Origin: an uncultured Acholeplasmatales bacterium
GTDB lineage: Bacteria; Bacillota_I; Bacilli_A; Acholeplasmatales; Anaeroplasmataceae
Length of the DNA stretch: 64,000 nucleotides
Direction of reading: 5' to 3'
Assembly: GCA_944324805.1 (NCBI GenBank)
Contig: CALUXS010000004.1
Coordinates: 1 to 64,000 of the forward strand
Under the pieces are notes generated by a model that saw only the letters and a list, made by a program, of their open reading frames with translations, was not told where the DNA came from and ran no database searches. Positions 9,020 to 17,802 of this stretch are shown piece by piece; position 1 is the first letter of the stretch, and every line of letters starts with the position of its first letter. Both the position numbers and the translations under genes were made by a program.

Positions 9020-10912
9020 CTATCTTTTCTTAGGTTTATAGAAGCCAAGACTAAAGTTAATTCCTTGAGAAAAATAGAAATTAGTTCTTGCAACATCATA
9101 GAATTCTTCAGTTCCAACCTCAGGAACTAATGTTACATTTCTATTCTTAGCAATTTCATCAGCTAATGGAACTTCATCTAATAATTCAGTATTAATAAAT
9201 GAACCAGTTACATTTTGATAAAATTGCACGCCATACATTGCCTCACTTGCACCCTTCATCATATCATACAAAACATCTTGTAATTCAGTTTCTGAATAAG
9301 AATATAAGTTGGCTAATACATCTTTAACTTCTAAAATCTCACCTGAATCAGTCTCATATTGAACCTTTATTTGTCCAATATCCTCTTTTTCACATAATCC
9401 TTGTTCATAATCAGCATCCTCATATTTTGGAAGTTTTAAAATAGGAGCATCAATGTCTGAATAAAAATATTTAAATGATCCTGTAGGATAGTTAAATGTC
9501 ATATTTAATCCTGTCCAATTTACAACAAAATCATAAGGACCATCCTTCATTTTTGCATTATCAAGCCATGCACCAAAACTATCAGCACGCTTTAAGACAA
9601 CTTCAATACCAAAACTATTCATTTGTGCAGCTACTGCTTCAGCAACACCACTCATACCAGGATGACTTCCATCATAGCCAAGTGACAATTTTACAGGATT
9701 ACCACCTTGATACCAAACATTATTTTTCTTTTCCCAGCCAGCACTCTCTAATAATTCAGTAGCTTTTGCTAAGTCTTCATTATAAGAAGGTAATTTATTA
9801 TAATCTTCTTCTCTTAAAAATGCCTTAACTTCACTATCAGCCATTCCAACAACTGGCATATGACTTACAACACCATATTTGTTACCAGCATTTCTAACCT
9901 CTTCACGATTAAATATATATTGGAATGCCTCTCTTACCTCAGGAGTCCATATGCTTCTTTCCAAATTAAATAGAATACCAATTGAACCTGGATCAAACAT
10001 TTTTAAGTGTGCTAAATCTGTATTTCTATCTAGTATAGATTGTAATGTAGCTTCAGGAGCTAAACCATCTTGATAATCGATATCACCATTAGAAAGTAGC
10101 GTATATATATTATTTGTATCTGTCGTGTTATATGCTAGAATCTTTTCAAATTCAATATTTTCAGCATTCCAGTAATCTTCATTTTTAGTCAAAATCATTT
10201 GATTTTGTGTTACTTTTTCAACCTTATATGGCCCTGTGGCTACAAACCAATCAGGATTTGTTGCTTTAAAAGCATTATAATTTGCCAAATACTTCTCTTC
10301 GTTTTCTGGATCAGGTAATTTTCCATATGGTGCATATCCCATATAACCTTCTGGTGCATCCTCTTGTGTAGACAAAATATTCATGGCCTCATCTACATAT
10401 TCTTTAAACTCACTATATTTAACTGATCCTACCTTATATTGAGCAATTAAATAATTTTTAATAGTATCATTTAACTCAAATTGAGGCTTCCAATACAATT
10501 TAACTGTTTTATTATCAACTTTTTCTAATGGCTTAGCTAAATAATTAGAAATTTCAACAAAGTTGATATGGAAAAACGCCATAACATCTTCGGCAACAAA
10601 ATCATCACCATTTTGCCATTTTGCATCTTCTCTGATTTTTATAATAGATGTGTTATCACTATTATGAATAACATCTTCAGCTAAAATATAATGTGTTTCA
10701 TCAGTAGATCTCACATATTGAATTAATGGCTCAACAGCAAACCATTCTAACGCACCTATATTTGAACCACCATGATAATGATTTCTTATACCTGTTTTGT
10801 CCCATGATTTTGCAATTCTAAAAATATCATCTTCTGAATAGACATTATTTTTACAACCAAATAAAGCAAAAACACTTAATGCACTTACTAAACCTGCTAA
10901 TAATTTTTTCAT
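9020..10912 (-). CDS. oppA: Solute-binding lipoprotein of the Opp-type importer (SBP_bac_5)
   Basis: A 630-residue lipoprotein: signal peptide with lipobox FALFGC (Cys 20), then a family-5 extracellular solute-binding protein. Recognisable blocks are IKIREDAKWQNGDDFVAEDVMAFFH (the WHDG-like motif; about residue 80-105), ATGPYKVEKVTQNQMILTKNEDYW, and ILFNLERSIWTPEVREAFQYIFNREE. It captures the substrate outside the membrane and passes it to the OppBC channel. It is longer than the ~540 residues typical of OppA, because of inserts near residues 170-215 and 480-560. The operon neighbours are glycosidases, so the ligand is probably an oligosaccharide, not a peptide; this is inference. Confidence 0.92.
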   Translation of the reverse strand: MKKLLAGLVSALSVFALFGCKNNVYSEDDIFRIAKSWDKTGIRNHYHGGSNIGALEWFAVEPLIQYVRSTDETHYILAEDVIHNSDNTSIIKIREDAKWQNGDDFVAEDVMAFFHINFVEISNYLAKPLEKVDNKTVKLYWKPQFELNDTIKNYLIAQYKVGSVKYSEFKEYVDEAMNILSTQEDAPEGYMGYAPYGKLPDPENEEKYLANYNAFKATNPDWFVATGPYKVEKVTQNQMILTKNEDYWNAENIEFEKILAYNTTDTNNIYTLLSNGDIDYQDGLAPEATLQSILDRNTDLAHLKMFDPGSIGILFNLERSIWTPEVREAFQYIFNREEVRNAGNKYGVVSHMPVVGMADSEVKAFLREEDYNKLPSYNEDLAKATELLESAGWEKKNNVWYQGGNPVKLSLGYDGSHPGMSGVAEAVAAQMNSFGIEVVLKRADSFGAWLDNAKMKDGPYDFVVNWTGLNMTFNYPTGSFKYFYSDIDAPILKLPKYEDADYEQGLCEKEDIGQIKVQYETDSGEILEVKDVLANLYSYSETELQDVLYDMMKGASEAMYGVQFYQNVTGSFINTELLDEVPLADEIAKNRNVTLVPEVGTEEFYDVARTNFYFSQGINFSLGFYKPKKR

Positions 10913-10926
10913 GTTATTCTCCTTTT

Positions 10927-12366
10927 CTATACAATTTCACTTAAGTAATTCAAATGATATAAATTATAATTATTAATCTTCGCTTCACCACCTACAGAAC
11001 AAACTTTAATCAAATCATTGCCAAATTTTAAACCTACTCTACTTTGAAGTACATAACTATCATTTAGTGAAACTTCAAGAATATCTTCTTCGAAGATTAT
11101 CTCTAATTTGTTATTTGGCTTCAAATCAGCATTATTTACGATTAAGCTTGCAGTTTCTTGATATTGAGACCTTATCACTAATTTACTTTCTTTTTCAGAA
11201 ACTATTAAAGAGATTTCAACTTGTTTTTCATCTAACGAAACTTTTATTTCCTTAGCTTTATCTAAAGTAAAATCAACTTCTAAATATCCTCTTCCATCTT
11301 TTAGGGATGTTAGTTCTTGTTTACTTGTTTTAACATCAATTGAATCGCCTGTTGAAATACTATCACCTTTAATTAGTTTTTTTGTTTCCTCAGAAAATCT
11401 TGTTTTCAAAGTTCCATCAGATTCCTGATAAACCTCCATTGGTAAATTGATATGTCCTCCCCAAAAACCACCAAATACTTGTTTTGGTATCCATCCAAAT
11501 GCGTAATATTTATTATTAGGGCCTTTAGCAATTTGTGCAGCACACAAATCTTCACCACCAAGCGCTATAGGTTTTTTACTTGTCCAATCAACCTGATTAG
11601 GTGCTAGGTTTTCATCGCCCATTAAATAATACATTCTTCCTACTCCATGCTTTGACTCTCCGTAAAGACTATAAGTTACGTACCATCTATTTCCTATTTT
11701 AATCAATTGTGGACATTCAGGATCATGATTAGATAAATCATTAGCAAACACCTTTTTATGATCATTAGAAAAACTCTTTAAATTATTTTCTTTTGATACA
11801 CCAATAGCTAAATTAGCTTCATATACATTTTCAGATGGAATTCTTCTTGTATAGTTAATAGAAATACTATAATAACGATCTGTTGCTTCATCATATGCAA
11901 CAAATGGATCTCTATTCCCTCCTGGAAATTCTTCTAGGTCCTGTGGAATCTTATAAGCATCACCTGCATATTTCCAATTAATCAAATCTTCACTTACACT
12001 TGCCCAATAATCTCCATAGTAAGAATAGTATTTACCTTCGCTTTCTACTATTCCTAATACACCATAATTAGCAAATGAAGAACGTATTTTAATATCTTGT
12101 TTTTCCCAATTTATACCATCCTTGCTAACTAAAAGCTTTGAATTAAATCCTCCCGAAGTATCAAGATAGTATAAATACCATTTACCATCCTTTTCATTGT
12201 AATATGGATGGACATCTCCTATATAAGGAAATTCTTCATCTTCACTATGAATATAATGTAACATACCTGTTCCCTCTTCTTTTTTTTCTTTACATCCTGA
12301 CAAACCTATCACTGTTAAAACTGCTAAAAAGATAGCTCCAACTTTTTTTATGATTCTTCCCTCCAT
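10927..12366 (-). CDS. Divergent GH32-type glycosidase, lipoprotein
   Basis: A 479-residue lipoprotein (lipobox GLSGC, Cys 25) with a five-bladed beta-propeller sequence pattern of glycoside hydrolase clan J. The catalytic triad can be placed: nucleophile Asp 51 in GDVHPYY, transition-state Asp 153 in NRDPFVAYD, and acid/base Glu 217 in DPECPQL. The usual first GH32 motif WMNDPNG is replaced by a DVHP form. Residues about 355-470 form a second domain (SIDVKTSKQELTSLKDGRGYLEVDF and following), like the GH32 C-terminal beta-sandwich. Being anchored at the surface, it would cut the glycan before import by the Opp system. It overlaps the next upstream glycosidase gene by 19 bp. Substrate is not readable. 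Confidence 0.8.
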   Translation of the reverse strand: MEGRIIKKVGAIFLAVLTVIGLSGCKEKKEEGTGMLHYIHSEDEEFPYIGDVHPYYNEKDGKWYLYYLDTSGGFNSKLLVSKDGINWEKQDIKIRSSFANYGVLGIVESEGKYYSYYGDYWASVSEDLINWKYAGDAYKIPQDLEEFPGGNRDPFVAYDEATDRYYSISINYTRRIPSENVYEANLAIGVSKENNLKSFSNDHKKVFANDLSNHDPECPQLIKIGNRWYVTYSLYGESKHGVGRMYYLMGDENLAPNQVDWTSKKPIALGGEDLCAAQIAKGPNNKYYAFGWIPKQVFGGFWGGHINLPMEVYQESDGTLKTRFSEETKKLIKGDSISTGDSIDVKTSKQELTSLKDGRGYLEVDFTLDKAKEIKVSLDEKQVEISLIVSEKESKLVIRSQYQETASLIVNNADLKPNNKLEIIFEEDILEVSLNDSYVLQSRVGLKFGNDLIKVCSVGGEAKINNYNLYHLNYLSEIV

Positions 12367-13553
12367 TCTCTTACGACAATAGCTTGTCTATTAACAATTA
12401 TTTTTCTTTCCATAGCCTTTTCTAATGGAATAGTTAGTACTACCATCTTATTAAAAAATGCTTCTAAAATATCATCTTCTAACAATAATTTGACTTTCAT
12501 ACTTTTCCATAAAAAAGGTATTTTTCTAGTGTACTTTTTTTCATTTATACTAAATAGAATTTTTTTATTTACTATGCTAATTACCACCTTATCCTTTCTA
12601 CTAATCAATTCTATTTTTTGCTTATTCTTTAATTGAAAATCAATTAAATAAACATTATTAGAAATATCAACTTTTTCATATGATTGCTTGTAAAAATCAA
12701 AATTTTTCTCTAATGGATAATAAAATTTGAATGTCATAATATTTTTGTATGCGCTTACAATTCTAGGAATTGACATTTTGCCATTTATCCATCCCCCCAA
12801 CCAAATTGTATGTTTACCATCGTCTACTAATTTAGCAGCTCGACAAAACGGTAAATCAACAACATTATACTTACCTAACTTATAGCCAGATATTCTATTT
12901 TTAGAATAAATATATCTATGGCATCCATGAATAAAATAATATTTGTTTCCTTTATATAAACTAGGACATTCATCCCCGTATTCACTTATAATACTTTTTG
13001 GTTGGAAGTTATGTGGGCTTTTAGAAGTATAAAGTGCATATACAAATTCTTTACTTCCAACCAAATTAGTAAGGAGGAACATTTCGTATCTTTCCTGCTT
13101 TTCATTAAAATAAACCGCAGGATCTCTAAAATCTCTTTCTATTTCCTTGGAAAATAACTTTCCATCTGGTTCTATAACTTCTTCATTATCACTATCGAGA
13201 AAATCTAACTTATTATTCACTCTATGAAGTATAAATTCTCTACCGATAGGATTTGATAAATTGTAGCTTGTGAAAAAAGTATGATATGTCTCATCAATCT
13301 TTAAGTAACATCCTGTGAACATACATCCATTATGCATATAATCATTTTCAATATTAGTATGTTTAATGGATGGAGATAATTTTTTATAGTGTATAAAATC
13401 TCTAGTTACTGTATGTTCATGGTTTATATCAATATTTCCACTTCCATTTAACAAATAAAAAATATGATAGACACCATCAATATAGGCTGGCATTATATCG
13501 CCTATTTGTCTTTTTTCATCACTAAGTAAATGTATGCTATTCTTTGACTTCAT
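12348..13553 (-). CDS. Divergent GH32-type glycosidase, cytoplasmic (second paralogue)
   Basis: A 401-residue protein with no signal peptide, so probably cytoplasmic. Candidate triad: Asp 19 (QIGDIMPAYIDG), Asp 144 (DFRDPAVYF) and Glu 195 (GDECPSLY). Length is at the short end for GH32 (usually 450-500), mainly through a reduced C-terminal sandwich (residues about 290-395). It overlaps both neighbouring glycosidase genes (17-19 bp), so the three are translated together. It is clearly related to the other two yet very diverged, which argues for different linkages or chain lengths instead of simple duplication. Inference: intracellular trimming of imported oligosaccharide. Confidence 0.78.
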   Translation of the reverse strand: MKSKNSIHLLSDEKRQIGDIMPAYIDGVYHIFYLLNGSGNIDINHEHTVTRDFIHYKKLSPSIKHTNIENDYMHNGCMFTGCYLKIDETYHTFFTSYNLSNPIGREFILHRVNNKLDFLDSDNEEVIEPDGKLFSKEIERDFRDPAVYFNEKQERYEMFLLTNLVGSKEFVYALYTSKSPHNFQPKSIISEYGDECPSLYKGNKYYFIHGCHRYIYSKNRISGYKLGKYNVVDLPFCRAAKLVDDGKHTIWLGGWINGKMSIPRIVSAYKNIMTFKFYYPLEKNFDFYKQSYEKVDISNNVYLIDFQLKNKQKIELISRKDKVVISIVNKKILFSINEKKYTRKIPFLWKSMKVKLLLEDDILEAFFNKMVVLTIPLEKAMERKIIVNRQAIVVREWREES

Positions 13554-14928
13554 AATATTTTATGTTCTCTACTTTAATCTTTCCATGTTTCACGAATAAA
13601 CTTAATCCATTTTCTTTCAAATCATAAACATGACATGTTAATGCTATAAGAGTATCAACATATATAATAACTACTCCATCTTGATATACCATTTCAACCT
13701 TGTATTTATCTCTTTTTTCTAAATACCGCTCAACATTTCTAAAATTATTAAATCTCCACTCAGGACATGGAAAATTATCTAAATATAATTTATTTTTATT
13801 AATATCAAATACATACGAATATGACTTATCAGCAGATTCATTTTGATTGAATAAAATACCAAACGAGTAGGTACTATCTATTACCTCTAGATCAAAGCTT
13901 AATTTATAAGCATTACTTGTTTTCTTTATTAATGACTTTATTTCAACCCCATTTAAGTTATCTAATAAAATATTTTCCACTTTATGTTCTTCTTGTTCAA
14001 AGTATTTTTTTACATTATATGGGATTTTAACTCCTAAAGTACCATCACTTCTTTGGACAACCTCATGGCAAATCAAATTACCACCCCACATGAAGTGATT
14101 TAAATCAAGATTATTTTCTTTTGTTGGTACCCAACCAAAAATATATCTTTTATTTTTATTATCTAATGTTGTCTTAGCTGCATAAAATGCTCTTCCATCA
14201 AAACAATCATCTTTAGGAGCAATCCATGGGCCATTAATTGAAGTAGACATTACATATCTAGTTAAACATTTATCTGTAAATTCTGAATAAATTAGATAAT
14301 AATAATCACCTATTTTAAACAAGTCTGGACATTCATGAGTAAAGTATCCATTTGGATCCCAAAATATTTTTTCAAAACTCCAATTGTATAAATCTTTAGA
14401 ATTGCAAATTACTGTGCAACCTCTTCTTTCCTTTGGGCCTTGCTTTTTTCTAGCAGCAAGTAACATTTTGTATTCATTACTTTCATTGTCAAAATATACA
14501 AACGGATCACGCCAATCATCTTTTTCAAATAACTCAGGTGCATAAAAACAATAGTTAGGAATTTTTTTCCAATTATACCCATCTATACTTGTTGCATGCA
14601 TAATACCTTGAATTTTACCTTTTTCTTTAAAATGTGGGTTATGACCGGTATAAAAAATATGATACAAGTTATTTTTGTCTTTATAAACTGACCCTGTAAA
14701 AATATATAAATCTTGTTCTGTATTTTTACCTCTAGGAATAACCTCACCTTTTTCTTCAAAATCTACTAAGTTTTTAGTTTCTATCAATCTCCAAGGTGTT
14801 CCTTCACCAAATTCATCCCTATTTCTATAATCATGTAAATAAAATAGTTTAAACTTATCCTCATCATAAAAAGGAATAATATCAGCTGTAAAGCCATCTT
14901 TTGCTTTGTAAAAAACATTCTTCTTCAT
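13537..14928 (-). CDS. Divergent GH32-type glycosidase, first gene of the operon
   Basis: A 463-residue cytoplasmic protein. Clan-J triad candidates: Asp 16 (TADIIPFYDED), Asp 141 (WRDPFVYFD) and Glu 199 (THECPDLF). The stretch IFYTGHNPHFKEKG and the IDGYNWKKIP turn match GH32 beta-propeller blades. As in the two paralogues, the WMNDPNG motif is absent while the RDP and EC motifs are kept. A C-terminal sandwich domain follows (about residues 325-460). It is the promoter-proximal gene, with GAGGAGAT-type ribosome site just upstream and the regulated promoter at 15052-15080. GH43 was considered, but the RDP and ECP pair belongs to GH32/68. Confidence 0.8.
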   Translation of the reverse strand: MKKNVFYKAKDGFTADIIPFYDEDKFKLFYLHDYRNRDEFGEGTPWRLIETKNLVDFEEKGEVIPRGKNTEQDLYIFTGSVYKDKNNLYHIFYTGHNPHFKEKGKIQGIMHATSIDGYNWKKIPNYCFYAPELFEKDDWRDPFVYFDNESNEYKMLLAARKKQGPKERRGCTVICNSKDLYNWSFEKIFWDPNGYFTHECPDLFKIGDYYYLIYSEFTDKCLTRYVMSTSINGPWIAPKDDCFDGRAFYAAKTTLDNKNKRYIFGWVPTKENNLDLNHFMWGGNLICHEVVQRSDGTLGVKIPYNVKKYFEQEEHKVENILLDNLNGVEIKSLIKKTSNAYKLSFDLEVIDSTYSFGILFNQNESADKSYSYVFDINKNKLYLDNFPCPEWRFNNFRNVERYLEKRDKYKVEMVYQDGVVIIYVDTLIALTCHVYDLKENGLSLFVKHGKIKVENIKYYEVKE

Positions 14929-14947
14929 CTCTATCTCCTCAAATTTA

Positions 14948-14961
14948 TGATAACGTTGTCA
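14948..14961. promoter_or_regulatory. LacI/cre-like operator 1 (14-bp dyad)
   Basis: TGATAACGTTGTCA, an imperfect palindrome centred on CG, the form bound by LacI-family repressors. It lies 20 bp upstream of the first glycosidase start, inside the leader, centred at 14954.5. Confidence 0.7.
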
Positions 14962-14980
14962 TATTGGAATAAAAAAATAA

Positions 14981-14994
14981 TGCAAACGTTGTCA
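14981..14994. promoter_or_regulatory. LacI/cre-like operator 2 (14-bp dyad)
   Basis: TGCAAACGTTGTCA, centred 33 bp from operator 1. It shares AACGTTGTCA with operator 1, which argues for the same binding protein. Confidence 0.7.
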
Positions 14995-15022
14995 TATTCA
15001 ATTTTAAAAAAATCAAAAAATG

Positions 15023-15036
15023 TGAAAACGTTATCA
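15023..15036. promoter_or_regulatory. LacI/cre-like operator 3 (best dyad, at the start of transcription)
   Basis: TGAAAACGTTATCA matches the cre consensus TGWAANCGNTNWCA at all positions. It is centred 42 bp from operator 2 and begins about nine bases after the expected transcription start, so a bound repressor would block the promoter. Confidence 0.75.
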
Positions 15037-15051
15037 CTTTTTGCTATTTTT

Positions 15052-15080
15052 AGTATATATGCATTTTATTTTTTTGTCAA
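15052..15080 (-). promoter_or_regulatory. Promoter of the sugar operon
   Basis: On the minus strand TTGACA (15080-15075), a 17-bp spacer and TATACT (15057-15052). It faces the glycosidase genes, with operator 3 just downstream. Confidence 0.8.
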
Positions 15081-15114
15081 TACCCTTTTTTAAATTTGTA
15101 TTTTTATAAAAAAA

Positions 15115-15135
15115 AGACCTTATACTACAAGGTCT
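15115..15135 (-). terminator. Rho-independent terminator of the XRE-membrane gene
   Basis: Stem AGACCTT/AAGGTCT with a 7-nt loop, followed on the minus strand by a run of T. It ends the gene at 15143 and separates it from the sugar-operon promoter. Confidence 0.85.
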
Positions 15136-15142
15136 CACATAA

Positions 15143-15943
15143 TTAGATTAAAAACATTCTTACAATTAAGTCTATTACGTTGTAAAAAATATAAATTCCT
15201 GCAACTAAGCTAATTATTGTAAAAAGAGATAATCCTTTATCTTCATTATAAATCTTATAAATAGCAAATTTTATAGTAATATTAATTATAAAAATAATTA
15301 AAAGAATGTAGAATAAAAAGCTCATATCGCCAATCATATTAACTACATATGAAAGTTTTCTAGCAAAATCCATTTCCATATCAAAAAGGGTCAATATCCA
15401 AAAACTAACAGAACTTGCTATTAGTTCAATAGCAAATAACATTACAAAAGTCATTATTAATAAAGAACCTTTATTATACTTTTCTTTTCTTAAGATAAAT
15501 AAAATTACTAGCATAAAAATAGTCAACAAAAAATTACTTAAAGAACTAAATGGAATTACAAATCCACTAAGTCCTTTATAACCATACAAAAATTCAATTA
15601 ATGGATTTTGCAAACCAGTTATAAGAATTATAACAAATAAATAAGCTATACCTACAATAATTCCAAAAAGGTTCATTTTATCACTTAAGAGTCCTAGTTT
15701 AGTAATCTTACGTCTTAATACTTCTTCGCTCTTATGATTCTCTTCATTAGAGTATCCAAGTAGATAATCAATAGATACATTAAAATAATTAGCAATTAAT
15801 ACTAATTTATCTAAGTCGGGATTAGCTTGATTTGTTTCCCACTTACTTATACTTTGCCTACTGACACCAAGTTCTAAAGCTAATGTTTCTTGAGAAATAT
15901 TTCTTTTAAATCTTAACTCATATATTTTTTCGCCAACAGTCAT
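15143..15943 (-). CDS. XRE-family regulator with membrane domain
   Basis: I use the ATG at 15943 (266 residues), with AGGTGG seven bases upstream, not the GTG at 15961 whose codons include that ribosome site. Residues about 5-55 are a Cro/CI helix-turn-helix (KIYELRFKRNISQETLALELGVSRQSISKWE, then NLDKL-type end: ANPDLDKLVLIANYFNVSIDYLLG). After a short linker, four to five hydrophobic helices follow (residues about 85-260). Proteins with a DNA-binding head tethered to the membrane are common in Firmicutes and may sense membrane state; the signal here is unknown. A 15-bp palindrome lies in its promoter, suggesting autoregulation. Confidence 0.88.
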   Translation of the reverse strand: MTVGEKIYELRFKRNISQETLALELGVSRQSISKWETNQANPDLDKLVLIANYFNVSIDYLLGYSNEENHKSEEVLRRKITKLGLLSDKMNLFGIIVGIAYLFVIILITGLQNPLIEFLYGYKGLSGFVIPFSSLSNFLLTIFMLVILFILRKEKYNKGSLLIMTFVMLFAIELIASSVSFWILTLFDMEMDFARKLSYVVNMIGDMSFLFYILLIIFIINITIKFAIYKIYNEDKGLSLFTIISLVAGIYIFYNVIDLIVRMFLI

Positions 15944-16011
15944 TGTAATTCCACCTTTCACACTCTAAATATAACAAGAATAATATGACTTAACAACCTA
16001 TTTCACTTTAC

Positions 16012-16034
16012 ATTATACCGCAACTTCTAGTTGC
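16012..16034 (-). promoter_or_regulatory. Promoter and putative operator of the XRE gene
   Basis: On the minus strand, TATAAT (16017-16012) is preceded two bases upstream by the perfect palindrome GCAACT-N3-AGTTGC (16034-16020). A regulator bound there would fill the promoter spacer. The -35 is weak. Confidence 0.55.
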
Positions 16035-16051
16035 AGGAATATAAATAATAA

Positions 16052-16087
16052 AAAAACATAAGCTTTTCTAGTTATGCTTATGTTTTT
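16052..16087 (-). terminator. Rho-independent terminator of the histidine kinase gene
   Basis: 12-bp stem AAAAACATAAGC/GCTTATGTTTTT with a 12-nt loop just after the kinase stop; the minus strand continues with T-rich sequence. Confidence 0.85.
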
Positions 16088-16094
16088 ATCTATA

Positions 16095-16958
16095 TTAAAA
16101 TTCTACTATCAATGTAAAAATATTATCTTGTAAAGAAGCTTTTATATTACCACCAATTTCTTCAATTAAGCTTCGCGCTATATCTAGTCCTAAGCCTGTA
16201 CCGTGTTCCTTATATGAAACTGTGAAATAGCGATCAAATATTTTTCCAACTTGAATATTATCAAATTTGCTAGTTGGATTAGAAAAGTATATTTTTCTTT
16301 CTTCTACTTTAATATCCAGTTTTTGTTCGGCATATTTAATAATATTAGAAAAAATATTACCAAATATTCTTTGGATAGTCTCAGTATTACTATTAACAAA
16401 AATCTCTTTATTTGTAAAACTAATATTTACCTCTAAATTAGCTTGTTTCAACGATTCATAGAAACTAAGTAAAGTATCCTCTAATATCTTTATAACATTA
16501 ATTTTAGTCATTTCTTGATGCACTTCGGTTAATAATACATATCTGAATAAATCTTCTGTTAAATCTTTTAACTCATAAACTCGCTTTTGAATTATATCTA
16601 ATTCTTTAAGCTTTATATTTTTTTCCTCTAAAAGATTTAAATAACCGATAATTGCCGTGATAGGAGTCCTAAGATCATGTGATAAATTAATTATTATTTT
16701 TCTTAACTCTTTATTCCCATTATTATATTCCATTCTTAAAATTTTTAGTTCATTTAAAGAGTTATTTAGTTCTAAAACTAAATTTTTAAATTCTTTTGAA
16801 CGTGTACTTATAGTTATTTTTGAATTTGTATCAGTTTTAATAGCCTCCATATAAGACAATTTTACTTCTTTCAAGTTTTGCTTATAAATTATTATTTTAA
16901 CAATTAAAATGAAAATTATTAAAATTGCAAATACTAAAAACAAAATTAACCAAAACAT
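16095..16958 (-). CDS. Sensor histidine kinase
   Basis: A 287-residue kinase with a single N-terminal transmembrane helix (residues 2-25), no sizeable extracellular domain, then a coiled stretch and the HisKA dimerisation domain with phospho-acceptor His 94 (NLSHDLRTPI). The ATPase domain has the N box (GNIFSNIIKYAEQ), and the G box (GTGLGLDIARSL). The lack of an external sensor domain is the 'intramembrane-sensing' form, in which the partner ABC exporter often senses the drug. It is the last gene of the response regulator-ATPase-permease-kinase operon and autophosphorylates to activate the regulator at 18785-19441. Confidence 0.9.
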   Translation of the reverse strand: MFWLILFLVFAILIIFILIVKIIIYKQNLKEVKLSYMEAIKTDTNSKITISTRSKEFKNLVLELNNSLNELKILRMEYNNGNKELRKIIINLSHDLRTPITAIIGYLNLLEEKNIKLKELDIIQKRVYELKDLTEDLFRYVLLTEVHQEMTKINVIKILEDTLLSFYESLKQANLEVNISFTNKEIFVNSNTETIQRIFGNIFSNIIKYAEQKLDIKVEERKIYFSNPTSKFDNIQVGKIFDRYFTVSYKEHGTGLGLDIARSLIEEIGGNIKASLQDNIFTLIVEF

Positions 16959-16965
16959 TCTATCC

Positions 16966-17802
16966 CTACTTTAAATCTGTTTTACTAAATAATAGTATAC
17001 CTAAACTAGATGAAATAATAAAGAAAAATAATAAATAAGTAGACATAATTCCTAAAGACATCTCGCTAATAGTTGGATTTAACATAAAATAACAACTTTG
17101 ACAACTTGGGAAAAAGTTTACAATAAATGTCAAAATTACTCGCTTAGTTCCAGAAATATAACCTTCATTATATATTAAACCACCATTCTCATAATCATGC
17201 CAAAATTCTGGTTCATTTAATCTAGCAATTAATGAATAGCCAACTGTCATTAAAACAACAGAAAAGATAATCAAAATAACTACTGATGCAGTCATATTTT
17301 TGGTAATAAATGTAATAGCTGTAGCAATACTACTATATGTTAATACTAACAAAAGTTGATAAAGCATAAGTTTAATAACATCAACCTTATCTAAAAAAAC
17401 TAAAGGATTACCAATAGTAATCATACCTACTGTAAAAACAGCCAAATAGTAAGACAAATAAAAGAAAACTCCAGCAACGAACACTGTTATTAATGAAGAT
17501 AAATAAATTTCAATTCTTGTTTTACCCATAATTATTTTATTTTTAATGGTTCCGTAATTAAAATCCTGACCCAAAAATACACTTCCCATAACAGATACAG
17601 CTATACCAATAGTTGGTATCAAGGAAATTGAAGGGAAAGAAATAAAGAACAAATCAACAGAATTACCCATACTACCATTTGATGAATAAATTTTTAAAAT
17701 CAAACTATAAAAAGCAACAATCAAAAACATTAAAATAGAAAAAATATAAAATAACTTACTTTTAACTAATCTTTTAAAATTTGCATGTAATAAATTAAGC
17801 AT
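16966..17802 (-). CDS. ABC-2-type exporter permease
   Basis: A 278-residue membrane protein with six hydrophobic helices and the ABC-2 pattern: N-terminal MLNLLHANFKRLVKSKLFYIF, a GQDFNYGTIKNKIIMGKTRIE motif between TM2 and TM3 (typical of BcrB/YxdM-like permeases), and a long external loop before the last helices. Its start overlaps the ATPase stop by 8 bp. Role: membrane half of an exporter likely giving resistance to peptide antibiotics or lantibiotics, judged by pairing with the two-component system; the substrate is inferred. Confidence 0.85.
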   Translation of the reverse strand: MLNLLHANFKRLVKSKLFYIFSILMFLIVAFYSLILKIYSSNGSMGNSVDLFFISFPSISLIPTIGIAVSVMGSVFLGQDFNYGTIKNKIIMGKTRIEIYLSSLITVFVAGVFFYLSYYLAVFTVGMITIGNPLVFLDKVDVIKLMLYQLLLVLTYSSIATAITFITKNMTASVVILIIFSVVLMTVGYSLIARLNEPEFWHDYENGGLIYNEGYISGTKRVILTFIVNFFPSCQSCYFMLNPTISEMSLGIMSTYLLFFFIISSSLGILLFSKTDLK

